Below, one piece after another: positions 1 to 5,844 of a stretch of DNA of 10,819 nt. The stretch lies in contig JAUVOZ010000055.1 of assembly GCA_030598885.1 (NCBI GenBank), positions 1-10,819 on the forward strand, written 5' to 3'. Source of the DNA: Anaerolineae bacterium (GTDB taxonomy: Bacteria > Chloroflexota > Anaerolineae > Anaerolineales > E44-bin32). Within the stretch, counting starts at the first letter, position 1; every line of letters starts with the position of its first letter. The translations under genes were made by a program, and so were the position numbers. The notes below the pieces were generated by a model. That model had not been told where the DNA came from and searched no databases. It saw nothing but the letters and a program-made list of their open reading frames with translations.

Positions 1-376
1 CATGACAGTAATCGACAACCTCCATCGTCTGGCGAACATTTTCTTCATAAGATTCCTTAGAGGCATCGATCATGATGTTGGTGTAACCGGCGTCGGCGCA
101 CTGTCGGCAATAGTCGATGTCTCGGCAGTGATCCAAATGCAGGCAAATTGGAATGGGAGCTGACTCAGCTAAAGTTCTATAAATAGCAACGATGACTTCA
201 CGCCCCAGGAATTTGGACGGTGTGACCGAGGTTTGGATAATGAGTGGAGCTTTCTTATCAATGTGAACCTCGATGATAGCCTCCAATTGTATGAGGTTAG
301 TGATATTAAATGCGCCAACAGCATACTTCTCCTCTGTCGCCTTTATTAAGATTTCTTTGGCATTTACAATCGACAT
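1..376 (-). CDS. fba: Class II fructose-bisphosphate aldolase, N-terminal part (cut by window edge)
   Basis: Zinc-dependent aldolase that interconverts fructose 1,6-bisphosphate with dihydroxyacetone phosphate and glyceraldehyde 3-phosphate in the cytoplasm. Only the first 125 codons are present; the gene runs off the left edge without a stop. The N-terminus (MSIVNAKEIL, then YAVGAFNITNL) is the usual class II opening. The motif ICLHLDHCRD places the catalytic Asp at residue 82 and a zinc-ligand His at 83, and NIMIDASKESYEENV is the conserved strand and loop after it. The ATG at 376 follows a strong GGGAGG ribosome site (382-387) with a 5-base spacer. A GatY/KbaY-type tagatose-bisphosphate aldolase is a related alternative that the missing C-terminal half would decide. 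It lies 133 bp downstream of exonuclease III; no convincing promoter or terminator was found in that gap. Confidence 0.9.
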   Translation of the reverse strand, partial: MSIVNAKEILIKATEEKYAVGAFNITNLIQLEAIIEVHIDKKAPLIIQTSVTPSKFLGREVIVAIYRTLAESAPIPICLHLDHCRDIDYCRQCADAGYTNIMIDASKESYEENVRQTMEVVDYCH

Positions 377-509
377 TGCAGCCTCCCTTTGCAAAATCTT
401 GGAACGTTTGTCCAGATCAAAAAGGCGTTTTGAGCAAGGCTGTTATTCAGCAACAAAGGAATGTCTCGCGGCATCCAGGGCTGGCTGCACCAAACTAAAT
501 ACCGTGTCC

Positions 510-1283
510 CTACATATCATGTAGAGTGAGACTTACCGGGCAGTGATCAGAACCTAACACATCGGTATGGATTCCAGCAGCCGCGATGCGACCACCCAGG
601 TCAGGTGAGGTAAAGAAGTAGTCGATCCGCCAACCGACATTCCGCTCACGCGCTTTCCCCCAGTAAGCCCACCAACTGTAGGCCTCGCGTTGTTCAGGAT
701 GCATGGTCCGGAATGTGTCAATGTAGCCCTCTTCAACCACTTGATCGATCCAAGCCCTCTCAATCGGTAGAAAGCCGGTCGAATTACTATTCTCCTTAGG
801 GCGGGCAAGATCGATCTCACGGTGAGCCGTGTTCACATCACCACAGAAGATCACCGATCGCCCATTACTCCGGTGTCGATTGCAGATTTCAAGAAAGGCT
901 TGTTTGTAAGCCATTTTGAAAGGTACTCGGCTGTGGTCCCGAGAACCATTAGGGAAATAAGCCATCAGGAGGACAAACTTGCCATAGTCGGCGATGATCG
1001 TGCGGCCTTCACGATCGAATTCTTCGATCCCCAGACCAATTTGTACTGACACCGGTTCAGATCTTGAATAGAGCGCTACGCCGCTATACCCCTTGCGTTC
1101 AGCTGAAGCCCAGTAGCTGAGGTAGTTCGTAGGCGCTTTCAACTCATCATCTAGTTGGTCTGGATGCGCTTTGGTTTCTTGGATGCAAAGAATATCTGGG
1201 CTGGTTTGATATAACCAATCGAGAAAGCCTTTCCTCTGTGCAGCCCGAATTCCATTGACATTCCACGAGAACATCTTAAGCAT
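510..1283 (-). CDS. xth: Exodeoxyribonuclease III (AP endonuclease family)
   Basis: DNA-repair nuclease that cleaves at abasic sites and removes 3' blocking groups, acting in base excision repair. The 257-residue protein has the full exonuclease III motif set: FSWNVNG (Asn8), IQETK (Glu36, metal), MAYFPNG (Tyr109), GDVNTAH (Asp149, Asn151), WRIDYF (Asp221) and GSDHCP (Asp246, His247). Length is normal for the ExoA/Xth family (about 250-268). The frame stays open to 1325, but that extra N-terminus has no family counterpart and overlaps the upstream phosphatase gene. I chose the ATG at 1283 because it gives the usual start just before FSWNVNG and has AGGA (1294-1297) with a 10-base spacer; the ATG at 1274 is a second possibility. 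It begins 7 bp after the phosphatase stop, so the two are almost certainly cotranscribed. Confidence 0.95.
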   Translation of the reverse strand: MLKMFSWNVNGIRAAQRKGFLDWLYQTSPDILCIQETKAHPDQLDDELKAPTNYLSYWASAERKGYSGVALYSRSEPVSVQIGLGIEEFDREGRTIIADYGKFVLLMAYFPNGSRDHSRVPFKMAYKQAFLEICNRHRSNGRSVIFCGDVNTAHREIDLARPKENSNSTGFLPIERAWIDQVVEEGYIDTFRTMHPEQREAYSWWAYWGKARERNVGWRIDYFFTSPDLGGRIAAAGIHTDVLGSDHCPVSLTLHDM

Positions 1284-1290
1284 GATTAAA

Positions 1291-1887
1291 TTATCCTGCT
1301 CGGCAATGAACCTCAAACCGTCCAAGCTGATTAATTTGCGCGGGGGTAAAAAACACGAATGGACGTGATCTACTTATCAAACCGATCGCTTTATCGATTT
1401 TGAACCCCTGACTGATGAAGTAAGCCGCAGCCATAGTGGGGGCTCGACCGATACCGCCAGTACAATGGATGTAAACCCTCCCGCCCTGCGCGACGACCCG
1501 ACTTATAAATTCGACTCCAAGGTTCAACTGCTCCAAGGATGGAGCTTGATCGTCTACAGTGGGCAGGTGACAATACTGCTCAAAGTTTAAATTATTGGCC
1601 GCATCATCAAATTCCTTACGCATGTTCACACTTGCGTTGATGCCCAAACGCTCCAATTTTCTTTTACCCAACCTTCGATATTGTGGTCCAACATAAATTT
1701 CTGGGGTTATTTGGTTATATCTGATGAATGGTATGCCAGTGATGAAAGCCACACCTCGAACAAAGATCCATAGCAATGTGTTTGCCACCCCCTGCGTACG
1801 CAACCGACGGGAAACGATGCGAATCCCCTGTCCGGTCAGTCGAATGATCTCTCGTACGATTCCACTCACGATTGAAGAGCTTACCAC
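1291..1887 (-). CDS. Dual-specificity protein phosphatase (CX5R family)
   Basis: Cysteine-based phosphatase of the dual-specificity/tyrosine phosphatase superfamily; the substrate is unknown. The signature loop HCTGGIGRAP is intact with nucleophile Cys142 and phosphate-binding Arg148, exactly C-x5-R. The general acid is probably Asp112 or Asp113 in LPTVDDQAP. The catalytic domain covers roughly residues 60-190 of 198. An N-terminal stretch of about 55 residues is basic with a hydrophobic patch (about 38-54) and could form amphipathic helices near the membrane; this is inference. The start is uncertain: GTG at 1887 opens the frame but has no clear ribosome site, and internal GTG codons (for example at 1869) are possible. 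It follows the ATPase terminator, so it should have its own promoter, which I could not identify. The stop is 7 bp before exonuclease III. Confidence 0.85.
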   Translation of the reverse strand: MVSSSIVSGIVREIIRLTGQGIRIVSRRLRTQGVANTLLWIFVRGVAFITGIPFIRYNQITPEIYVGPQYRRLGKRKLERLGINASVNMRKEFDDAANNLNFEQYCHLPTVDDQAPSLEQLNLGVEFISRVVAQGGRVYIHCTGGIGRAPTMAAAYFISQGFKIDKAIGLISRSRPFVFFTPAQINQLGRFEVHCRAG

Positions 1888-1919
1888 AAATCGGTAGCTA
1901 TTACATGTAAGAGTGTTCT

Positions 1920-1943
1920 AAAAAAACTACCCTCGAGGAGTAG
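1920..1943 (-). terminator. Rho-independent terminator after the P-type ATPase gene
   Basis: On the minus strand the 17-base element 1943-1927 folds as a 6-bp stem (CTACTC with GGGTAG, one T-G pair) with a 5-base loop and is followed directly by seven T (1926-1920). It starts 9 bp after the ATPase stop codon and separates that gene from the phosphatase/exonuclease pair. The stem is short, so termination may be partial. Confidence 0.7.
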
Positions 1944-1951
1944 GGAGGGAT

Positions 1952-4009
1952 TTATGGCTCAAGGCGTAGCAATCTCACGCCGTTGAGAGTCACTAATAAT
2001 GATGTCCCCATGTCAGCGAGTACAGCCATCCACATAGTGCCCAAACCGAGCATAACCAGCAAAATGAATGCAAACTTGATTACCAGGCTAAGGCCCATGT
2101 TGAATTGGATCGTGCGCATAGTAGCCCGACTTAAATTATAAATATATGGGAGTTGACGTAGATCCTCGCTCATCAATGTGATGTCGGAAGTTTCCATCGC
2201 CTGATCAGTTCCACCTAAAGTCCCCCCAATCGCAATGCCCACATCGGCTGTGGCTAGTGCGGGAGCATCGTTAATACCATCCCCCACCATTGCTACAATG
2301 CCATGTTCCTTATGCAATTGTTTAACTGCAGATACTTTCCCTTCGGGCATCAACTCGCCGCGCACATCGGTAATACCCGTGCGTTCGCCGACCACCTTCG
2401 CCACAGATTGGTTGTCACCGGTGAGCATGACCAAGTTTGTGAGTCCAGCATCCTTGAGCATAACCACCGCCTCACGAATGCGCTGGCGAACCATATCGGC
2501 CAAGATGATCGTACCTTGAAACTTGCCATCCTCGCTGACCATGACCGTGGTGAACCCACTCATGGCGTCACCGTTGGCCTCTAAACAATGTTCTTCTGGA
2601 TGAGTGATTGCATTGTCAAAATGATTATGGCTGCCTATCGTGACCTGATATCCACCAACTTGACCGGTGACACCTTTCCCTGCATGAGCTGTCACCATCT
2701 CGGCAGCTGGATATCTATCTTTTAGACCGCGCCGCGCTGCTTCACGGACAATTGCCTGAGCTAATGGGTGTTCGCTTTGGCGCTCAACCGCGCTCGCTAA
2801 CGCGATCAGGTCATCGCATCCTTTGCATCGGTGTGTATCCTCAACCGAACGGGAATCTAAATCCGGCACATGGCAATCGATAGAGCGGACAGCGACAACT
2901 GACGGCTTACCCTCGGTGAGTGTGCCGGTCTTATCAAAGGCAATCACTTTTACCCTGCTTAATGTCTCGAGGTGAGCTCCACCCTTGATTAATACCCCTT
3001 TCCTGGCCGCATTGTTGATGGCGCTAATAATGCTGACTGGAGTGCTAATGACCAATGCACATGGACAAGCCACCACTAAAAGTCCCAACCCTCGGTAAAA
3101 CCAACCGAATACTCCAGAGGTAGGGTTGAGAAAGGGCTGACCGAAGAAAAGCGGAGGGATGATTGCTACTAAAATTGCCAATAGAACAACCACGGGTGTA
3201 TAGAACTTGGCAAACCGATCGACAAAGCGCTGTACTGGCGCTCTCTTCTCCTGGGCTTCCTCCACCATTTTGATCAAGCGGTTGATAGTATTATCCTCGG
3301 CTATGTGGGTAACCTTGATTTGTATAGCTCCTTCACCGTTGATACTACCGGCGAGGACTTCTGAGCCAGCAACCTTTTCCACCAATCGCCCCTCCCCAGT
3401 TATTGGAGCTTGGTTGACCGAAGAGACCCCGGCGACTACCTGGCCATCCATAGGTATTTGTTCGCCGGGTTTGACCAGGATGATATCACCCACTTTTAAA
3501 GCTTCCACCTGGACATGCTCTTCGTGGATCTGGTCACCACGTTGACGCAAAACTGTAGCTTTGTTTGGAACGATGTCAACTAAGCTTCGGATGGAGTTCC
3601 GTGCTCGATTGGCAACGAAACCCTCCAAAGCTTCACCAATTGCGAACAAGACCATGACCATCCCAGCCTCGGTGTAAGCGCCGAGAAACACCGCACCGAC
3701 AGCGGCGATCGTCATTAGCACATTGATGTTGATCTCTAAGTTAGTTTTAAGCGAATGCCAGGCACTACGAGCAATAGGTAAACCTGCTGCCACAAGAGCA
3801 CTAATCGAGGCGACATCCACCATTGGATGGTGTCGACCCAGGAGCTCGCTAATAATCACCCCGGGTAAAATTAACAACCCACCCAAGACAGCCAAACGGG
3901 TCTCACTACGCTGCCACATAAACTGTAAGAAATTAACCGGTTCTTGTAGATTGGTCACCATATCGGATTGGTGTTGCTGATCGACAACATCGTAGCCATG
4001 CTCCGTCAA
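1952..4009 (-). CDS. zntA: Heavy-metal P1B-type ATPase, Zn/Cd/Pb exporter class
   Basis: Membrane pump that uses ATP to export soft divalent metals. Landmarks in the 685 residues: about eight membrane helices (near 37-57, 65-85, 94-132, 270-325 and 635-680), PITGEG (204-206, actuator), CPC (315-317) in the sixth helix, DKTGTLT with phospho-acceptor Asp359, SEHPLA (His414-Pro415), GKG loop (444-446), TGD (530-532) and GDGINDAPAL (577-586). Lys645 in helix 7 and Asp666 in DMGTS of helix 8 match the P1B-2 (Zn/Cd/Pb) signature rather than copper pumps. The N-terminal HMA domain is absent; instead a Cys/His-bearing insert (C379, H380, H393, CKGC 395-398) sits in the nucleotide-binding domain. The TTG start at 4009 opens the frame with no ribosome site; the ATG at 3961 is the alternative. 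Expression comes from the MerR-type promoter just upstream. Confidence 0.95.
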   Translation of the reverse strand: MTEHGYDVVDQQHQSDMVTNLQEPVNFLQFMWQRSETRLAVLGGLLILPGVIISELLGRHHPMVDVASISALVAAGLPIARSAWHSLKTNLEININVLMTIAAVGAVFLGAYTEAGMVMVLFAIGEALEGFVANRARNSIRSLVDIVPNKATVLRQRGDQIHEEHVQVEALKVGDIILVKPGEQIPMDGQVVAGVSSVNQAPITGEGRLVEKVAGSEVLAGSINGEGAIQIKVTHIAEDNTINRLIKMVEEAQEKRAPVQRFVDRFAKFYTPVVVLLAILVAIIPPLFFGQPFLNPTSGVFGWFYRGLGLLVVACPCALVISTPVSIISAINNAARKGVLIKGGAHLETLSRVKVIAFDKTGTLTEGKPSVVAVRSIDCHVPDLDSRSVEDTHRCKGCDDLIALASAVERQSEHPLAQAIVREAARRGLKDRYPAAEMVTAHAGKGVTGQVGGYQVTIGSHNHFDNAITHPEEHCLEANGDAMSGFTTVMVSEDGKFQGTIILADMVRQRIREAVVMLKDAGLTNLVMLTGDNQSVAKVVGERTGITDVRGELMPEGKVSAVKQLHKEHGIVAMVGDGINDAPALATADVGIAIGGTLGGTDQAMETSDITLMSEDLRQLPYIYNLSRATMRTIQFNMGLSLVIKFAFILLVMLGLGTMWMAVLADMGTSLLVTLNGVRLLRLEP

Positions 4010-4023
4010 TTGCGCGAGTAGAG

Positions 4024-4097
4024 TTTCGCTCAGATACTAAATCTACACCTTCAAGTCAGGTTGAAGGTCAAGAGCAAGGTAAACGATCTGAGCGAAA
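4024..4097. repeat. 12-bp perfect inverted repeat bracketing the ATPase promoter
   Basis: TTTCGCTCAGAT at 4024-4035 is the exact reverse complement of ATCTGAGCGAAA at 4086-4097, with 50 bp between the arms. The MerR-type promoter lies inside. Both arms contain the 9-mer CTGAGCGAA (or its complement) that is also the core of the repeats further right, so they may be remnants of the same repeat family rather than a regulatory site. Confidence 0.8.
4040..4071 (-). promoter_or_regulatory. MerR-type promoter/operator of the metal ATPase
   Basis: On the minus strand a -35 box TTGACC (4071-4066) and a -10 box TAGATT (4045-4040) are separated by 20 bp. This over-long spacer is typical of MerR-activated promoters such as the zntA promoter, where the regulator untwists the DNA. 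Centred in the spacer is the perfect dyad ACCTTCAA-N6-TTGAAGGT (4047-4068). The expected transcription start is near 4033, about 24 bases before the TTG start codon. The likely regulator is the MerR protein encoded at 4968-5756. Confidence 0.85.
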
Positions 4098-4143
4098 TCC
4101 GTTTCGGTAAACAAACGCCTTCGTCCGTGGCTGACGCTAGTAA

Positions 4144-4274
4144 AAACGGCGGCATGCCCTCTTCACTGCACTGAAGGTCCTCAGCCCTTCGTCAAGCTCA
4201 GGCTTCGTCCTGAGCGTAGTCGAAGGGACAGGCTCCGTCGAAGGGCTCTGGGAAGCTCCGCGAGGAACCGCCTC
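4144..4274. repeat. Repeat module A, copy 1 (expanded form)
   Basis: Begins with AAACGGCGGCATGCCC like the other A copies and ends in GGAACCGCCTC. The middle is longer: it holds an imperfect hairpin (4185-4227) with arms CCCTTCG/CGAAGGG and GCTCAGG/CCTGAGC. From memory, this CCTGAGC...CGAAGGG palindrome resembles interspersed repeats common in environmental bacterial genomes. Confidence 0.75.
4185..4227. repeat. Imperfect palindrome (REP-like hairpin)
   Basis: Outer arms CCCTTCG (4185-4191) and CGAAGGG (4221-4227), inner arms GCTCAGG (4196-4202) and CCTGAGC (4209-4215), loop of 6 bases, with a small internal loop between the arm pairs. No T-run follows on either strand, so it is not read as a Rho-independent terminator. 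Confidence 0.75.
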
Positions 4275-4276
4275 TG

Positions 4277-4321
4277 CTTAGGCTGAATCTACCTATCACC
4301 AACGGCAGACTTAATTCCCTT
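4277..4321. repeat. Repeat module B, copy 1
   Basis: 45-bp module containing TGAATCTACCTATCACCA and ending ACTTAATTCCCT. It sits directly before an A module, as do copies 2 (4485-4529) and 3 (4615-4659), all exactly 45 bp long with scattered substitutions. Confidence 0.75.
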
Positions 4322-4404
4322 AAACGGCGGCATGCCCACTCCGCTTCGCCGAAGGTCCTGAGCGAAGCCGAAGGGCTACGGGATGCTTCGCCAGGAGCCG
4401 CCTC
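4322..4404. repeat. Repeat module A, copy 2
   Basis: 83-bp unit identical to copy 3 at 82 of 83 positions. It has short terminal inverted repeats GGCGGC (4326-4331) and GCCGCC (4397-4402) and an inner stem GCTTCGC (4343-4349) with GCGAAGC (4362-4368), so it can fold on itself. Confidence 0.85.
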
Positions 4405-4405
4405 T

Positions 4406-4484
4406 GCTGAAGTACTGCATATCAATCACCATCTGTATGCTCAATTCGCCCAGCTCTAAAAGGCTTAGAGAGGAGCCGCCTCGG
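4406..4484. repeat. Repeat module C, copy 1
   Basis: 79-bp module containing TATCAATCACCATCTGTATG and CAGCTCTAAAAGGCTTAGAG. A diverged second copy lies at 4787-4864. In both cases module C follows an A module. Confidence 0.75.
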
Positions 4485-4529
4485 CTTGGGTTGAATCTAC
4501 CTATCACCAGCAGCATACTTAATTCCCTC
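4485..4529. repeat. Repeat module B, copy 2
   Basis: 45-bp copy differing from copy 1 at about six or seven positions; directly precedes A copy 3. Confidence 0.75.
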
Positions 4530-4612
4530 AAACGGCGGCATGCCCACTCCGCTTCGCCGAAGGTCCTGAGCGAAGCCGAAGGGCTACGGGATGCTTCGCC
4601 AGGAGCCGACTC
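4530..4612. repeat. Repeat module A, copy 3
   Basis: 83 bp with a single difference from copy 2 (GCCGACTC in place of GCCGCCTC at the right end), which suggests recent duplication or gene conversion between the two copies. Confidence 0.85.
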
Positions 4613-4614
4613 CG

Positions 4615-4659
4615 CTTAGGTTGAGGTTACTTATCACCAACGGCATAATTAATTCCATC
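4615..4659. repeat. Repeat module B, copy 3
   Basis: 45-bp copy, the most diverged of the three (TGAGGTTACTTATCACCA, ATTAATTCCATC), directly before A copy 4. Confidence 0.7.
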
Positions 4660-4785
4660 AAACGGTGGCATGCCCACTTCGCTGCGCCGTAGGTCCTGAG
4701 CCCTTCGAAGGGCTACGGGATCCAGCCCAGTCGAGCTGGACGAACGGTCAAGTTGGACGAACGGTGCTTCGCCAGGAGCCGCCTC
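4660..4785. repeat. Repeat module A, copy 4 (rearranged)
   Basis: Starts AAACGGTGGCATGCCC and ends CCAGGAGCCGCCTC like the other A units. Inside it carries a perfect 16-bp palindrome, AGCCCTTCGAAGGGCT (4699-4714), and an insertion with a 17-bp tandem duplication (4731-4747 and 4748-4764, sharing TGGACGAACGG). Confidence 0.75.
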
Positions 4786-4786
4786 G

Positions 4787-4864
4787 GCTGAAGTTATGAG
4801 TATCAATCACCATCAGTATGCTAAATTCGCTCAGCTCTAAGAGGCTTAGAGAGGACCCCCTCAG
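4787..4864. repeat. Repeat module C, copy 2
   Basis: Diverged 78-bp copy of the module at 4406-4484 (TATCAATCACCATCAGTATG, CAGCTCTAAGAGGCTTAGAG). It is followed by about 15 bp resembling the start of module B (4865-4879), where the repeat tract fades out. Confidence 0.7.
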
Positions 4865-4967
4865 CTAAGGTTGTGCTTAATTGCTGGTGGCCAAACTCCC
4901 GCAACCAGTAAATATCCCGGAAATAATAACAGCCACCCCTTGAGAAAAATCCAATTCAAGCACCCAT

Positions 4968-5756
4968 CTAAGGAGCAATATCCCCCTGAAGCGCGAGGAA
5001 TAGACGCACAAAGAAGAAGGCGAACTTGCCGCGTACTATCAGCAGGAAGCCTTCTCCGTTATGCATCAATTCAGGAATTTGAAAGGTGTGGGCGTGCGCT
5101 TGACAACCGGCTTCCAACTCTGCAATTGCCTGCATAGCTGCACCGACGTCGGAATCGTCACTAACCACCAGAATGTGGTAGTCCTCACCCTCTTGCCAGA
5201 TATGGATGTGTTGGCCACGCAGGCTGTCCAGCAACTCTTGTCCTTCAGATGTTGTCAAACTACAGCCAACATGCTCCATCAGCAGGTCCAGCGTGGAAGA
5301 TGCGGGCTGGAGCAGCGGATTGGCACAAACACGGTTGAGCAAACGCTCGAATAACTTTTCAGCGGGCATGTCACCATGATGCGTTGCACTTTGGTGCATG
5401 TCTTGTAAGAAAAGCCCCAACTCATGCTGCATTACCAATAATTGCGTCACTTGACGTTCAAGGGCAAAGTAGCGCTCTTCAGCCGTCTCGATGATGGCTT
5501 CATTACTTAAATCACCATTTGCCCAGCCTTCGAGAAGTATGCGGATATCGGACAAGGAAAACCCAAGCCTTTGGGCGCGTTGGATGAAACGCAGCCTGTG
5601 CTCAGCCTCAGGTGTGTAAAGCCGATAACCCGACTTCGTTCGACCAATGGGTTGAAGCAGGCCCTGCTCCTGGTAGAAGCGGAGAGCTGAAGTGCGCAAA
5701 CCAACTCGTCTGGCAAGCTGACCGATAGTGAGAGTGTTGTCTTTTGAGTTATTCAT
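4968..5756 (-). CDS. MerR-family transcriptional regulator with long C-terminal extension
   Basis: Predicted DNA-binding activator that distorts over-long promoters. Of 262 residues, 9-77 form the MerR winged helix (LTIGQLARRVGL, ALRFYQEQGLL, GYRLYTPE, RLGFSLSDIRILL), followed by a long dimerisation helix (about 86-120). Classical metal sensors such as ZntR or CueR end near 130-145 residues; this one continues about 120 more with H183, H185, H194 and a C-x2-H-x-H cluster (C218, H221, H223). The Cys that caps the dimer helix in ZntR-like sensors is not present; a His group (H121, H126, H127) stands nearby. I chose the ATG at 5756 because it has GAGGGAG (5765-5771) 8 bases upstream; the frame stays open further but would overlap the aldolase gene. 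It lies 88 bp after that gene and may share its transcript. The likely target is the ATPase promoter at 4040-4071; the effector is not proven. Confidence 0.88.
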   Translation of the reverse strand: MNNSKDNTLTIGQLARRVGLRTSALRFYQEQGLLQPIGRTKSGYRLYTPEAEHRLRFIQRAQRLGFSLSDIRILLEGWANGDLSNEAIIETAEERYFALERQVTQLLVMQHELGLFLQDMHQSATHHGDMPAEKLFERLLNRVCANPLLQPASSTLDLLMEHVGCSLTTSEGQELLDSLRGQHIHIWQEGEDYHILVVSDDSDVGAAMQAIAELEAGCQAHAHTFQIPELMHNGEGFLLIVRGKFAFFFVRLFLALQGDIAP

Positions 5757-5844
5757 ATGTGCCACTCCCTCGATCGCTTTTGCAGCACATGCATTTATGT
5801 TCAAACCTTTCAGACCGAGAGGGATGGAGGAATGACCTACGGAG

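Larger units (their letters stand above)
4010..4967. other. Gene-free stretch with promoter region and mosaic repeats
   Basis: These 958 bp lie between the MerR gene stop and the ATPase start. They hold the ATPase promoter/operator (4040-4071), a 12-bp inverted repeat around it (4024-4097), and from about 4144 to 4880 a patchwork of three degenerate direct-repeat modules. The open frames in the repeat part are artefacts of the repeats. From 4880 to 4967 I see nothing definite; a possible hairpin there lacks a T-run. Confidence 0.85.

Noticed and set aside
1284..1325. Longer N-terminus for exonuclease III
   Set aside because: It overlaps the phosphatase gene and adds residues with no family counterpart before FSWNVNG.
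3000..3250. Empty placeholder entry in the findings list with reversed coordinates
   Set aside because: It makes no claim and should be ignored; the intended observation on the ATPase insert is given at 2810-2878.
4198..4619. Open frames on both strands inside the repeat tract
   Set aside because: They are made of repeat modules A to C translated through, have no recognisable domain, and overlap each other on opposite strands.
4880..4967. Possible terminator after the MerR gene (arms CTGGT and ACCAG)
   Set aside because: The stem is 5 bp with a loop of about 15 bases and no following T-run.
4871..5137. Plus-strand frame opposite the 3' end of the MerR gene
   Set aside because: No recognisable motif; it is antisense to conserved coding sequence.
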